From NCBI GenBank assembly GCA_947095535.1, contig OX352773.1, positions 105,911,948 to 105,975,947 of the forward strand: DNA of 64,000 bases, in the 5' to 3' direction. The position numbers were made by a program, and so were the translations under genes. Below are positions 33,780 through 46,369 of this stretch, in pieces (positions within the stretch are counted from its first letter, which is position 1; every line of letters begins with the position of its first letter). A model generated the notes under the pieces. The model saw nothing but the letters and a program-made list of their open reading frames with translations, ran no database searches and was not told the origin of the DNA. This stretch comes from Poecilobothrus nobilitatus (taxonomy: Eukaryota > Arthropoda > Insecta > Diptera > Dolichopodidae).

Positions 33780-34570
33780 ATATACGCGGTTTACAGTCGA
33801 ATTTCAATGCCGTTTCACTTGCCATTTAAATTCTAGCAAACCAGCAATTCTTGCCCTATGTGAAACTCAAGTTAACGGCCAGAATGATAATTTTAATATT
33901 ACTGACTACACACTCGTTTCACATTTCGTGTCTAAAAAAGGTATCGCCATCTATATTAAAAATGACACAGCTTTCAACACTCTTAATAAATTCAAATGTT
34001 CTACCCCAACCTTCCACTATGTTTGGGTAAAAATCCTTGTTAGAAAGCAGATCATACATTTTTGTTTCATATACAGATCACCCAACTCTAGTGAAGAGGA
34101 AACTGTTGTGGAAATTGAAACTCTATCAAACTAGATCATTGAAATTTTGGATTCATCTCCAGGAACTGAATTTGTTCTGGCGGGTGATTTCAATATTCAT
34201 AATAGAGATTGGCTTCACTTTTCTAGTAACACTTCTCTGAGGCAAAACTCAATTGGGAAACAAGGTGAACTATTTTCATCTCTTTTCCATCTTCCTCAAC
34301 TTGTCCAAAATCCCACTAGCATCCCGGACCGTGCTGATCAAGAAAGATCTATTCCTGACCACATATCTTAAAAATATATGGAAAAATATGTGATTTCAGT
34401 TTGTGGCCCCCTGGGTGGCTCCGACCATTGTTTGGTTAAAACAAGTTTCCAAGTAGGCCCAATTACCAATCAAAGGACTCCTCCCAGAAAATTAGTATGG
34501 CGATACAGCTATTAGAACTGGGATGGTCTTAACACTTTTTTCAGATCCTTTGATTGGTCATTGTGCTTCC
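33780..34570 (+). pseudogene. Non-LTR A copy 4: APE-type endonuclease
   Basis: Motifs in order: LALCETQV (catalytic Glu box, about 33850), IAIYIKND, FCFIYRSPN, FVLAGDFNIHNRDWL (34165-34210), PDRADQE and GGSDHCLV (34415-34440; the S-D-H box). There are stops after EIETLSN and IPDHIS and one shortly after WRYSY. The enzyme nicks target DNA to prime reverse transcription. Single-ORF EN-RT layout and motif wording fit the CR1/L2-like part of the jockey superfamily; clade is not certain. Confidence 0.82.
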
Positions 34571-36818
34571 GCGATAAGAATGTCGACTTTGCTGCAACTA
34601 CGATTTGTGAAACAATTTTACTGGGAATGAGGTTATTTATTCCTCACTCCATGAGAACTATTAAACGGAAGTCCAAATTTTGGTTCAATCGCATATACAG
34701 TGAAGTCATTTTTAAAAAGGAGGCTTTTAAACTGTATCAAAGCAATAGGGCGGAGGCTCTCAGGCAAACTATATGGTGGTTCGAAACAGGTGCAAGAGAG
34801 TTATCAACAGGCAAAAATTCTTATTCAACTTAAAGTTGAAACGCAAACTTATGCACATGCCTCAGACTAGCAAATCCTTTTGGTCATTTGCAAAAAGTTT
34901 AAAAGAGGACGCTAGCGAGTCTTCTTTTCCTCTGCTTGTTGATATTAATAACGTGATTGTGTCAAATTCCAAAGAGAAAGCGAACATTTTGGCAAGCAGT
35001 TATCTTTCACCTCAACACTGCCTCAGTCAACTTTAAAGCCACCTGAAGTTGACTACTCCTTCGGTAAAATATACTTTAGGACGAGAGCAGTGATGAAAAT
35101 CTTGAAAAATCTTGATGCAAAAAAAATTACCCGGCACTACCATGGTGCTCAAAAATACCTATTCAAATATTTCAAAACCTCTACGCAACCTTTTTTATTT
35201 TCCCTTTACTTTGGGAATTCACCCTACTCAATAGAAGGTTCCGCATATTTTCCCAATTCCAAAAAAAGGTAATAAAAGCGATACCTCTAACTACCGTCCT
35301 ATTGCTATAACCTCGGTTCTTTCCAAAGTAATGGAGAAAATAGTAAACCAGAAGCTTTTGAAATATCTGGATCGTAGAGATTTGCTTCATGATCGACAAT
35401 ACGGGTTCAGAGCCCGTCGTTCAATCAGTGATCTCATGACTTACCTTTGCGAAAAGTTGAATATTAGTCTTCACCATACTGATGAGGCTGATGTAGTGGC
35501 TGTGGATATTTCTAAAGCGTTCGACCGAGCCTGGCATGATGCTTTATTAGAAAAATACAAAAACTTAGAACTAGGTAGAATCTTTTTAAAATGGATTGGG
35601 GATTTCCTTTCGAATCGCCGGGTACTTGTCGATGGTTATTCATCTGACAATTTTATAATTAATGCTGGTGTCCCTCAGGGATCGGTTTTGTCCCCCACTC
35701 TCTTCTTAATATTTATCAATGACCTACTTTCAATTACCTCCAATCCAATCCATAGTTTCGCAGATGACAGCACCCTTGTAGCTTCCCATGAATTTTATAG
35801 CCGCTGTGGTATTACTCACCAAATTAATAGGACAGCAAGAAACTTCACTATCAGTGAGCTAAATAATGATTTAGCGAAAATCGAAAAATGGGGTGAAATC
35901 AACAGAGTTGATTTCAACACCAAAAAAACGCAATGTTGTTTCATCTCGTGTAAAGTAGCTACTACTACACCCAACCTGACATTTCAGGGTGAAGCTTTGC
36001 AGCACTCAACAGATTTAAACATTCTGGGCATCGAATTAAATCAAAAATTTTCTTGGTCAAATCATATTTTTGGTATAGCTAAAGATACTGCTAAATGTCT
36101 AGGTTTTTTATACCGCTTGACTTGTAAAGCTTACTTCTCTTCTTCCGATCTTCTCAACATCTATAAAATGTACATTAGACCGAAAATCAAGTATAAAGCA
36201 CATATTTGGACTGGAGCACCCCAAACAGCGCTGGGTTAACTTGATGAAGTGCAAAACAGAGCTATTCGCCTTATTGGCGACCCCAGTGTTACCTCAACGC
36301 TCACTACACTTTGCCATCGCCGTACAGCTTGGTCATTGACTCTCTTTTATAGATACCTTGTAGGCGTGAACACCTGTTCTAAAGAAATAAAACAATTAAC
36401 GCCTCCGCAACGTGAAATGAGGAGTGGAACGGATGCCCACCCATACACTGTCGAACTGGAAAGATGGCACAATACAGCATTCGGAAATTCGTTTGTCATG
36501 CGCACGTCGCGTTTATGGAACCTTATGCCCGCACATGTGTTCCCAAAAGTTGCTAATTCATTAGTGTACGATATATCGAAATTCAAGAAGAACACTAACA
36601 TCCTTTTTCAAAATAACTATTCAAATTTTTCCCTTAAACCCCCAATAATCCCAATTATCCTATATCTAATTTCGCAAGTAATCCTTCCCTCATCCTTTTC
36701 CCCAAAACCAAGCTGTACATTATATTATTATGTATTAAAGGACCCATCTTATAGTTTAGTTTTAAAGGGGGTGGTTTTGGTTGGTTATAGTCCAACACTA
36801 CTCAGAGAAACCTCGTGA
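34561..36818 (+). pseudogene. Non-LTR A copy 4: reverse transcriptase
   Basis: After a frameshifted linker (34561-35330) the RT is open from 35331: MEKIVNQKLLKYL, GFRARRSISDLM, VAVDISKAFDRAWH (A box), AGVPQGSVLSPTLFLIFIND (B box) and FADDSTLVAS (catalytic D-D). The thumb follows with TQCCFISCK and LNILGIELNQKFSW, and the C-terminus with YIRPKIKYKAHIW, QNRAIRLIGDP and NSFVMRTSRLWNLMP. A TAA at 36237-36239 stands where copy 5 has Tyr (LGYLD). The frame then stays open to 36818, so the C-terminal half is otherwise intact. Confidence 0.88.
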
Positions 36819-36899
36819 AACCTTTGATTGACTTTTGATGTTTTCACCGTCCCTCGTAAAAAAAAAAAAATTCTTTCAAAATCTGGTTTGGGTAAATCC

Positions 36900-37276
36900 A
36901 GGATTAGGAGTTATATTTTTAATAAGTGTTGGTAAAAATTAAACTTCCAATCATACAGATGTAATTCCGAATCGTGATATGAATAATATGTGTAATCTAT
37001 AGATTTGGTTACTTTGATTTTTTCAAGTGGTTTTTCAATATTTGTTACATAAACATTATACTGCCCAATATTAATAAAAGCACATTTCTCTTTGTAAAAT
37101 TCTTCTGTTTGTAGGAAATTGTTTACATAAATTTCTGAAAGACCAACTTTCCAATTCCCATTTCTTAAATCGAAATGATTAGGTAATTTATTTTCGAATG
37201 AAGCTAAAGTATTTTCCGGAAACAGTTTTAACACGTTGACGTTTAATAAAAAATTTGTTAGCCCACTCAGAAACAA
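36900..37276 (-). pseudogene. Polinton minor capsid (penton-like) protein, N-terminal part
   Basis: The frame contains FPENTLASFENKLPNHFDL and NGNWKVGLSEIYVN, matching the P-x-N-T-x-x-x-F-x-x-K-L-P ... W-x-V-G-L-x-E-I signature at the start of a conserved Polinton capsid-associated protein. The rest (KVTKSIDYTYYS and beyond) leads into the insertion point of non-LTR A copy 4. Together with 32250-32820 it accounts for most of one gene. Some middle residues are unaccounted for. Confidence 0.65.
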
Positions 37277-37382
37277 GCTACTTCTAACTTCTTTACTTTT
37301 TAAGATAAATTGATGCGGTAAACACGAAAGGTCCTTAAATCGAAAAAAAATTAAGATTGCATCATATTTTGATTTTTTTTTT

Positions 37383-37476
37383 GTGACGACTATTGTTGTG
37401 ATTTGTTCATGATTTTTTTATTTTCGGTTGCAATTCAAATGACAACTCCAGTTGCCTTGACAACTATTGGTGTCAT
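37383..37476. repeat. Palindromic GACAACTATAGTTGTC-type motifs, left side of piggyBac-B
   Basis: GTGACGACTATTGTTGTGAT (37383) and GACAACTCCAGTTGCC with TTGACAACTATTGGTGTCAT (37441-37476) resemble motifs at 49425-49441, 49649-49667 and 49691-49708 on the other side. They probably mark the subterminal regions of piggyBac-B. No exact TTAA-flanked terminus could be fixed. Confidence 0.5.
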
Positions 37477-37974
37477 TTTTATAATAGGCTAATAATATAT
37501 TTCTGAGTAAATGACAACAATATAGTAGTCAAATTTTTAATTTGTTATTAGGTACATTATAATACTGTTTTACATACTTAAGTAAATAGATATCAGTTTT
37601 GCATATTTTTAAATATAATAGGTATAGATATGTTATAACGAGATCAATTTGTCTTATAACTATAAAATAGTATAAAAATCAAAATGATTATATTAATCAT
37701 ATTTATAAAACATGAATAAATTAAAATAATTAAAAACAATAATAATTTAATTTCAAAACTAAGAAAATTAATTCGATCTCCAAATTATTAAAATAAAAAA
37801 TATAATAAATCAATAAAAATTAAAATCTGAATTCAGTCTTATAATAATAAATTCAAAAATCCAAGACAGTAAAAAATTTACGAGTTACCCATAAACTAAA
37901 ACCTTAAACCTTAAACTAACTTACTAAAAATATTTACATATTAGTTGTTTAAATTATGGAAATCCTCAAAGCAA

Positions 37975-38870
37975 TTAATGCATAAAGGTGGTTTTCTGGA
38001 CACATTTTTCATCTATTGAATGTACTAGATCGCTTCTTGTGTTTATAGCAATGTCTACAGCGTAAAAAATGTGTTTGTCAATAAAATGTTGAAAAGCGGA
38101 TGAATTTGATGGTGTTATAAGTAGTTTAGATGATGCAGATGTTGATGGAAAAATCAAGTAGAATTAAGAGTGAACAGATGTAGGAGTAGATGAATAAACG
38201 AACGAACGAAATTGGAGACGCCTGACCTTGACTTATTTTACGTGGACGGCCAACTAAATTCATTCCAGCAACTAACGTTGTTCCATTTATTATATTGGAG
38301 GAAGATCTATTAGACTAAGTATGAGTATATCTCTGAATTCGAGGAACTTTTTTTTTTTATGAAATTCTTTATAAATATAAAACGCATTCTAAACGCAAAC
38401 ATCTACCATATGGAAAATTATTTTCTTATACCACCTACTGGTCTTGCGTGGAAACCAATAGTATGCGATCATTTGATCGCACGGATCAATATCCTAGATG
38501 TTTAAATTGTAATCGTTTATATCTTAACAGTGTAGTGCTTATTGAAAGTACTTCCCGCTTATCCTTCCATTTCGAAACGTATATATTTCCCTTTCTTACC
38601 CATGTTAGTTCACCTGTTTTAATTTTCTTGTTGAGCACGTTTTCCGGATTATCTTTGCGGTTTTTACGAAGTGTTCCTGTTGTATGCGTTTGATATTCCA
38701 AAAACTCTTCGAATAAGGCGACACTATTATAATTGTCCATATACAGATAATACTCCTTATTTAAATATGGTTGCATAAGGCGAAATACTAAAATTCGCGT
38801 TTTTGAAGTAGTTTCTCCTTCATACTGACCCTAGTATATATCCATTGTAGTATACCTTGACTTGCTCACA
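37975..38870 (-). pseudogene. piggyBac-B transposase, catalytic core and C-terminal part
   Basis: From high to low coordinates: GQYEGETTSK, LMQPYLNKEYYLYMDNY with NSVALFEEFL (the D-N-Y-Y-N-S catalytic region of DDE piggyBac enzymes), TGTLRKNRKDNPENVLNKK, WVRKGNIYVSKWKDKREVL, then in a shifted frame WYKKIIFHMVDVCVLNAFY and KKFLEFRDILI, and C-terminal remnants at 37975-38157. Several frames and stops. The N-terminal part lies at 48476-49268, beyond a 412-like element inserted within the gene. piggyBac enzymes cut and paste at TTAA. Confidence 0.85.
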
Positions 38871-39230
38871 GAATCATTTCCATAACTGTAGATTCAACAT
38901 TACCAAAATAATTTTAAATTAAAATCAAATAACATAAAATTGCTGACGTAACATTTTGTGTGGTTTTTAATTGCAAACATCTGTCCATTTTTGTATCGTA
39001 CAATATCAAGTACATTTATTTACATACAATATATTCAATAAAGAAGAATATCAAATTACATCATCGTTTAGATTTTTAAACGTTATGATTTGTGAATGAT
39101 TAATTTTTGTATGCAATCATATTTTTGGTAATATTTTGGTTAATTATCACATATGGAAATTGTATTGTAGAAAGCTACTATATTATATTGCATTTGTGTC
39201 CCAAATAATTTGTGTAACAAAGCAATAAAT
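38871..39230. other. AT-rich DNA between piggyBac-B and the 412-like LTR
   Basis: No gene is visible. This could be extra 5' LTR sequence absent from the 3' LTR copy, or a further small insertion. The integrase end and the 3' LTR share a TATAATTTATT word, which would allow a deletion of the 3' LTR start. Confidence 0.4.
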
Positions 39231-39619
39231 TGATATAATTTATTGACTTTGATAATTTTAGTAGTAAGATAATGTACATTAAAATAGTATAAACAGAAAG
39301 ACATTTGAAAATAAAAATTAGAATTATTTTGGATTCTAAACAAGATAGTTTTCATGAGCAATTAACTTTGCTTGCCTTATTTTATTTTATTATTTTACAA
39401 GAGCAATCAACTTTGCTTGTTCAGGTCTGCCTTAGCCTGTAAAACTAAGGAAACAGCAATTAACTTTCCCATATTAATCAGCGTTTACTGCGCTGGCTAA
39501 ATACACGGTAAATTTCATATATGCTAATAGGAAAGACCTATAGTGGGACATTAGCCGCATATGTACAATTAGTTAGGGAAAAACTATAAAAATATTCAAT
39601 ATAACATCAATTTATTACA
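39231..39619 (+). repeat. 5' LTR of the 412/mdg1-like element
   Basis: It begins TGATATAATTTATTGAC and ends TTTATTACA directly before a TGGCGACGCTGCAC primer-site candidate (39620-39633). The first seven bases match the tRNA-Arg-type primer site known in 412/mdg1; the rest diverges. It matches 48091-48470 along its whole length with scattered differences, roughly 90% by eye. Confidence 0.82.
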
Positions 39620-39701
39620 TGGCGACGCTGCACTTACCTGGAATATAATGCAGTGAACAACTCACAACAAGTTCACACCATACAACAGGGAAGTAACATC
39701 A

Positions 39702-41100
39702 ATGCAAATAGAGGCTGAGGAAGTGTTCCAACAGCGTTTCAACGATCTAGCTAAATTAATAGAAAGTTCAAGAGGAGGTAAATCAAGCGTAAATCAAGTT
39801 GATGCGCAAAAGAAAACAATTTCTATAGAAGAATATAAAGATAGGCAGACACCAAAAACAAGGAAGAGAGGTGAAAAAGAGTTAAACAAGTTAAAAAAGA
39901 GTTAAACAAATTATACCCCAGATTGCCGTATTCAGAATCATTGACAAATAGGAACAACATATTAGCAGAAATTTAAAAGTTAAAAGGGCAAGATAAATAG
40001 TATGGGACTATTTTTTGGAGAAGCATCAGCCACCGTTATACAACAGGAAAATTTAAACACGTATGAAATATAAAAAGGCGTTAATAGCAATTTTTGTCAT
40101 CATTTATGACGTAGCGAAACACTACATCGATAAAAGGGCACAGAAACGTGCAAGAAGAGCACAACTAGCAGCTATATAGAATCTTACTATTAAATTAGAA
40201 AAACATTATAATTGTATTAAATTTAAAATATTATGTAACACTATATAATATATACAACAAAAAAAAATTTTTTTTATTAAAATCTTTTAACATATAAATA
40301 GATAATAAATATTTAAAAACAAAATGCATATGTAAACTAAATATTAAATACTATAAATTAAAATTATATTACAGTGTATTAAATGTTAACTCTAAATATA
40401 AATAATTGATATAAAAAGAAAATTTTTACTGTTACCAATTTGAATGGACCTAGACCGACTAAAAAGATTAAAAAAATTATTAAAGAATCTAAAGAAAAAT
40501 CCAAGAGAAAAATAAAGAGATCGCAGCAGTTTGGAAATACAATAATCAAAACACAAGTGGAGAATTACAACTCGAATTAAGTTTAAAATTAAGAGAAGTA
40601 ACTGCACAAATAAGAAAATTATTCAGAGTTAAAGCAAAAAAAAGAAGACACAATGGCAAATTTCGAGCCCACAACAGCAATCAAAGTGATCCCACAATTT
40701 AAAGGAAACGTTAAAGATATTATATCGAATTTCCTAGGACTAATCAATTTTTATGTTGAAACTTTAAAGGACGCAGCTGAAAAAACGAAACTAATTAAAT
40801 TTATATTAACCACAAAACTAGCGGATAAGGTCAAAAATAGGCTAAACATTAGAAAAATTTATAGAATCACATAGAGGCATTATAATAAAACTGAATGACC
40901 AACTGGTTTTAAATACATTTAAAAATGGTTTAAATGATAGACAAATCAGCAAAAAACTCAATTTTAAACATCTGTGAGAAATTTCAGAATATATTTCATA
41001 TAGATGATGAACCATTATCGGTAAACAATTTTTATGAGCAACGGATTACAACAGTGGATAAATCACCAGTGTACATAAAAAATTATAGAACACCAAATGT
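39702..41100 (+). pseudogene. gag: 412/mdg1-like gag remnant
   Basis: Pieces in several frames: RFNDLAKLIESSRGG and later LPYSESL, KGQDI, GEASATVIQQENLNTYE and AKHYIDKRAQKRARRAQLAA (to about 40180). Then comes a second block with FEPTTAIKVIPQFKGNVKDI and KTKLIKFILTTKLADKVKNR (40653-40874), and NDQLVLNTFKNGLNDRQISK. The wording follows 412-clade gag. There is no zinc knuckle, and the protease is deleted before RT starts at about 41000. Confidence 0.72.
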
Positions 41101-42671
41101 TTAGTTAGAAGAGATTGAAAAACAAGTATCTAAATTGATGAAAGAAGATACAATTGAACACTCTACAAGTTCATATAATTCACCATTGTTAATAGTAGCA
41201 AAAAAGAGCCAAACCGGGGAGAAAAAGTGGAGACTAGTAATAGATTTTAGATCATTAAATAAAAAAATAGTAGACGACAAATTTCCATTAACAAGATTAG
41301 ACGATGTATTGGTCAAATTGAGCAAATCTAAATATTTTTCTACATTGGATATGACCAGTTCATTTCATCAAATTCCATTACATCATAAATCCAGACAGAT
41401 TACAGCATTTTCAACAAACAAAGAACATTATTGAATTGTCAAGGGATTGCGGTTTGGAATGAAAATATCTACAAATAGTTTTCAACGTATTCTTTCAGTG
41501 TCATTAAGCAGATTTCAAAAAGCTGCATTTCTATATGTAGACTATATAATAGTATTTGGATCAAATTTAAAAGATCATAATGAAAATCTCACTAAAGTTT
41601 TTGAACGGTTTCAAAAATATAATTTGAAATTAAATCCGTGAAAATGTAATTTTTTAAAACCAGAAGTGGTGTATCTAGGACATCTGATAACATCAAAATA
41701 TTATATGGCATATAACATCTGAAGGGATGAAAACTGATCCAGACAAATATGAAACTATTTAACATTATCCTACACCAAAAGCTGCTGATGAAGTAAGAAG
41801 ATTTGTAGCTTTCTATAATTACTACAGAAGGTTTATCAAAGATTTTGCAGAAATAGCTAAACCACTTAACAAACTTTTAAAGAAGAAACAAAAATTCAGT
41901 TGGGATGAAGAACATAACAACGCATTTAAAATGCTTAAAGAAAGACTAATAAATCCGCCTATATCTACCTATACCTATATAAGCTATCCAAATTTTGCAT
42001 AGCGATTTATATTAACAACAGATGCATCGAACTACGCGCTTGGAGCAGTATTATCGCAAGAAACAATAGGGAGTGATAAACCAATAACATATGCTAGTAA
42101 AGCGCTAAATAAGCATGAGCTAAACAAGCCAATAGAAAAAGAACTTTTGGCGATATATTGAGGTATCAACTATTTTAAGCCATATCTTTTTGGTAAAAAA
42201 TGTATAGTTGATACTCACCATAGGCCAATAGTGAGCCTATTCACGCATAAAAATTCCTCATCCAAACTTACAAGGATACGTGTAGATCTGATGGATTACG
42301 ATTTTGAAATAGTATTCAAACTAGGTAAAATGAATACCAATGCTGATGCACTTTCGAGGATACAACTAGACTCTGCCAAACTGAGGGAGATGATACCGAA
42401 AAATAATATAAATATAAGTACAAGAAACATGAAAAATAAAAAGGAGGAAGATATAAATAAAATGAATAATAAAAATGATAAAACTGAAAATAATGAAAAT
42501 AAGACCACCATTAAGACCTTAGATGCAAGTATGAAGACTGATCATCTTCATATTCGGAACGCAACATCAATATCAGACATAAAATACATGAAGAAATTGA
42601 AATTTAAAAATAAAATAAATAAAAAAAATTTTTTAAAAAACAGCTTTTTTGAACTAAAAAGTAGAAAATAA
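41000..42671 (+). pseudogene. pol: 412/mdg1-like reverse transcriptase and RNase H
   Basis: Motifs: EEIEKQVSKLMKEDTIE, SSYNSPLLIVAKK, KWRLVIDFRSLNKK, YFSTLDMTSSFHQI, then a stop, RFGMKISTNSFQR, YVDYIIVFGS (the F/Y-x-D-D box changed to VDY, so inactive), a TGA at 41639, FVAFYNYYRRFIKDFAE, and RNase H with [35 protein letters not shown] and NTNADALSR. A 24-base local duplication (ATAACATC repeats) is at about 41687-41725. A Lys/Asn-rich spacer (42370-42671) follows, cut by foreign DNA. Confidence 0.85.
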
Positions 42672-42931
42672 ATTTTTAATAGCAAATTTTTCTGTAATTT
42701 TCTAAACTATATTGTTACAATCGAGATTTCTTTGAAAAAGTTTATTTCAATATGTCAAATATATATATAAATATAAGTATATATAAGTTTTAAAGTCTGT
42801 GAAATTAAAATAAAAGCTGGAGGCAACAAACGCATAACTATAAACTTATATTTTTAAATTTTTAATATTATTTTCTACTTTTTAGTTCAAAAAAGCTGTT
42901 TTTTTAAAAAAATTTTTTATTTATTTTATTT
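42611..42931. repeat. Inverted repeat, about 60-bp arms with a 195-base loop
   Basis: The arm at 42611-42671 (with GAACTAAAAAGTAGAAAATA) pairs with 42868-42931 (TATTTTCTACTTTTTAGTTC and AAAAAAGCTG reversed). It sits at the exact edge where the 412-like pol ends and satellite-type DNA starts. Confidence 0.7.
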
Positions 42932-43089
42932 TATTCTTTTCAGTAACGACAAATATAAGTATTGAATTGATATTTTTTTTTTCCTTGTTTAATTTTGAAT
43001 TTTTATAGTTGCCCTCACAGTCTATAATTATATTATTACCTGTTATAATATAGAATACCTATATTGAATTTTTTTATTATTAATTTATT

Positions 43090-45745
43090 GTAGCAAAATT
43101 TTTAAAAAATTAAGAAAATATTGCATAGCTAAATTCAAAATTTAAATAAAAATACTGCAATTTTATAATGTTTTTATTTCCACTTAAAAATGCGACCCTT
43201 TAAAAACTTTGATTCATACACTGCCTTGTTTTTTCTTTCTTTTCATAATATGACATTTTAATATTTTTTTTTATCTGTTATGTACGGAAATATCAAACGT
43301 ATTTTCTTTCTTTTAAAATCATAACATTTTAATAGATCTTTTCATAACATTTAATAGATCCAGTATTACATTTTCCTTTTTTTTTGTTTTCTGTTATTTA
43401 GGTACGCTAAGTATTTCTTTTTTTTTTTAAATGTTTAATTTATACATGCATTATATTTAAAAAATATAAATTATAACCTATAGAACATTCTGAATTTTTT
43501 TTTGTTCGTTTATATTTACCGTCCATTCATATGCTTACATAAAATTTTTTTTGTTCGTTTATGTTTACCGTCCATTCATACAAATATAACTGTTGCCTAC
43601 ATATTAAAAAAATAATAAATCTATAACTACATACATAAATAGCCATACATTCATTCATATACATATGTATCTATATTATGAGCTGAACTTCTCAGTGTTG
43701 CATTATATCATAATGCGGCAAAATTTTTAAAAAATTAAGAAAACGTTGCATAGCTAAATTCAAAATTTAAATAAAAATATTGCAATTTTATAATGTTCTT
43801 TATTTCCACTTAAAATGCGACCCTTTAAAAACTTTGATTCATACACTGCCTTGTTTTTTCTTTCTTTTCATAACATAACATTTTAATATTTTTTTTTTAT
43901 CTGTTATGTACGGAAATATCAAACGTATGTTTCTTTCTTTTAAAATCATAACATTTTAATAGTTCTTTTTTTCTATCTGTTACGAGGGCAAATATCAGAT
44001 GTGCACAATATTTACATAAGAAATAGACTTTAAAAATATTTAAAAACAATCAAAGTAACATTTTTTGTTCTCTTTTTTTGTTATTCGTTTTTATTTTTCT
44101 TCCAGTATTACATTTTCCTTTTTTTTGTTTTCTGTTATTTAGGTACGCTAAGTATTTCTTTTTTTTTTAAATGTTTAATTTATACATGCATTCTATTTAA
44201 AAAATATAAATTATAACCTATACAACATTCTGAATTTTTTTTTGTTCGTTTATATTTACCGTTCATTCATATGCATACATAAAATATTTTTTTGTTCGTT
44301 TATGTTTACCGTGCATTCATATAAATATAACTGTTGCCTACATATTAAAAAATAATAAATCTATAATTACATACATAAATAGCCATATATTCATTCATAT
44401 ACATATGTATCTATATTAAGAGCTGAACTTCTCAGTGTTGCATTATATCATAATGCGGCAAAATTTTTAAAAAATTTAAATTTTGATTCATACACTGCCT
44501 TGTTTTTTCTTTCTTTTCATAACATAACATTTTAATATTTTTTTTTTTTATCTGTTATGTACGGAAATATCAAACGTATGTTTCTTTCTTTTAAAATCAT
44601 AACATTTTAATAGTTCCTTTTTTCTATCTGTTACGAGGGCAAATATCAGATGTGCACAATATTTACATAAGAAATTGACTTTAAAAATATTTAAAAACAA
44701 TCAAAGTAACATTTTTTGTTCTCTTTTTTTGTTATTCGTTTCTATTTTTCTTCCAGTATTACATTTTCCTTTTTTTTTGTTTTCTATTATTTAGGTACGC
44801 TAAGTATTTCTTTTTTTTTTTTAAATGTTTAATTTATACATGCATTCTATTTAAAAAAATATAAATTATAACTTATAGAACATTCTGAATTTTTTTTTGT
44901 TCGTTTATATTTACCGTCCATTCATATGCATACATAAAATTTTTTTGTGTTCGTTTATGTTCATCGTCCATTCATATAAATATAACTGTTGCCTAAAAAA
45001 TAATAAATCTATAATTACATACATAAATAGCGATATATTCATTCATATACATATGTATCTATATTAAGAGCTGAACTTCTCAATGTTGCATTATATCATA
45101 ATGCGGCAAAATTTTTAAAAAATTTAGAAAACGTTGAGTAGCTAAATTCAAAATTTAAATAAAAATATTGCAATTTTATAATGTTCTTTATTTCCACTTA
45201 AAATGCGACCCTTTAAAAACTTTGATTCATACACTGCCTTGTTTTTTCTTTCTTTTCATAACATAACATTTTAATATTTTTTTTTTTTATCTGTTATGTA
45301 CGGAAATATCAAAAGTATGTTTCTTTCTTTTAAAATCATAACATTTTAATAGTTCTTTTTTTCTATCTGTAATGTGGGTAAATATCAGATCTGCACATAT
45401 ACATAAGAAATATCCTTTAAAAATATTTAAAAACATTCAAAGTAACATTTTTTGTTCTCTTTTTTTCTATTCGTTTTTATTTTTCTTCCAGTATTACATT
45501 TTACTTTTTTTTTCTGTTATTTAGGTACGCTAAGAACTTATTTTTTTTTTTTAATATTAAATTTATGCATACAGTCTATTTCAAAAATTATAAATTATTA
45601 GCTATAGAACATTCTAAAATTTTTTTTTGTTCGTTTATGTTAACCGTCTATTCATATGCATACATACAATTTTTTTTGTTCGTTTATGTTTACCGTCCAT
45701 TCATATAAATATAACTGTTGCCTACATATTAAAAAATAATAAATC
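43090..45745 (+). repeat. Satellite array: four tandem units of about 735 bp
   Basis: Units start at about 43090, 43728, 44459 and 45111 with AAAATTTTTAAAAAATT. Shared landmarks are TTTGATTCATACACTGCCTT, TCTGTTATGTACGGAAATAT, TTAGGTACGCTAAGTATTTC, TTCGTTTATATTTACCG with TCCATTCATATGC, and CTGAACTTCTCA. Unit 1 lacks about 100 bp in its middle, and unit 3 lacks about 85 bp near its start. Within each unit the TTCGTTTAT..TTACCGTCCATTCATA block is itself present twice, about 52 bp apart. It splits the 412-like pol from its integrase. Confidence 0.85.
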
Positions 45746-46105
45746 GATAAATCACCTAAATAATAATAGTTGGGAATTTGGGAATTTAGTGTGACTGTGT
45801 TAGCAGATTTTTAATAATACATAAAAATATGCATACCATTTTTGTACATGTTTGTACCTACATACGTATGTAGTAAAAAAATTTGGTTTTAAAAGTATGT
45901 AATTGAGAACATATTAAATTGCTTACTTAAATGCTAATGTTTTTGAATTAAAAAAAATTATTTTGCTTTTTCTAGACGATGTACATAACATATTTTCTAT
46001 GATTAATTCATAATTATTGTTATTCAAAAGAAAAATATTGTTGTTATTTACTATTTTTAAAAAAGACTGGATTTCTTATTTTTAATATATTCTTTTTGTT
46101 GTTTA

Positions 46106-46300
46106 ATGTTTTTACATAATTGCAAATATATTCTTAGTTTTTATACTTCAGAAAAAGGAATTAGTGGTGCAGATCATTATTCCCTAATAGATCTTAATTT
46201 AAAGGCAGCTCCCAATTTAGATATCAATGTTAGGGCCATAATATGCGATTTTAATATGTTAAGAGTTTCGAAAGAAAAGCCCTATTTTGATTATAATTAA
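46106..46300 (+). pseudogene. P/THAP9-like transposase fragment
   Basis: The frame includes INVRAIICDFNMLRVSKEK and PYFDYN. P/THAP9 transposases have V-x-A-x-I-C-D-Q-G-x-N-N ... L-x-V-S-x-E-K-P-Y-F around one catalytic Asp. Here the Asp is kept (ICDF) but about eight residues after it are deleted. The fragment is followed by a repeat shared with the P-like element at 51394-52644, which supports the family call. Confidence 0.6.
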
Positions 46301-46369
46301 GAAAGGAAAAACACATATCTATATAAATATTATAAGTAAACACTTTGCTTTTATAAATAAAAATGTATA

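Larger units (their letters stand above)
33400..36868 (+). mobile_element. Non-LTR family A, copy 4 (nearly complete, plus strand)
   Basis: The 5' untranslated part (with TTGTCAAGCCCG at 33596) is followed by an endonuclease and a reverse transcriptase. The 3' UTR ends CTCGT followed by an A13 tail at 36858-36870. It lies between the two halves of the Polinton minor capsid gene. The 5' end is approximate because upstream sequence differs from copies 3 and 5. Confidence 0.82.
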
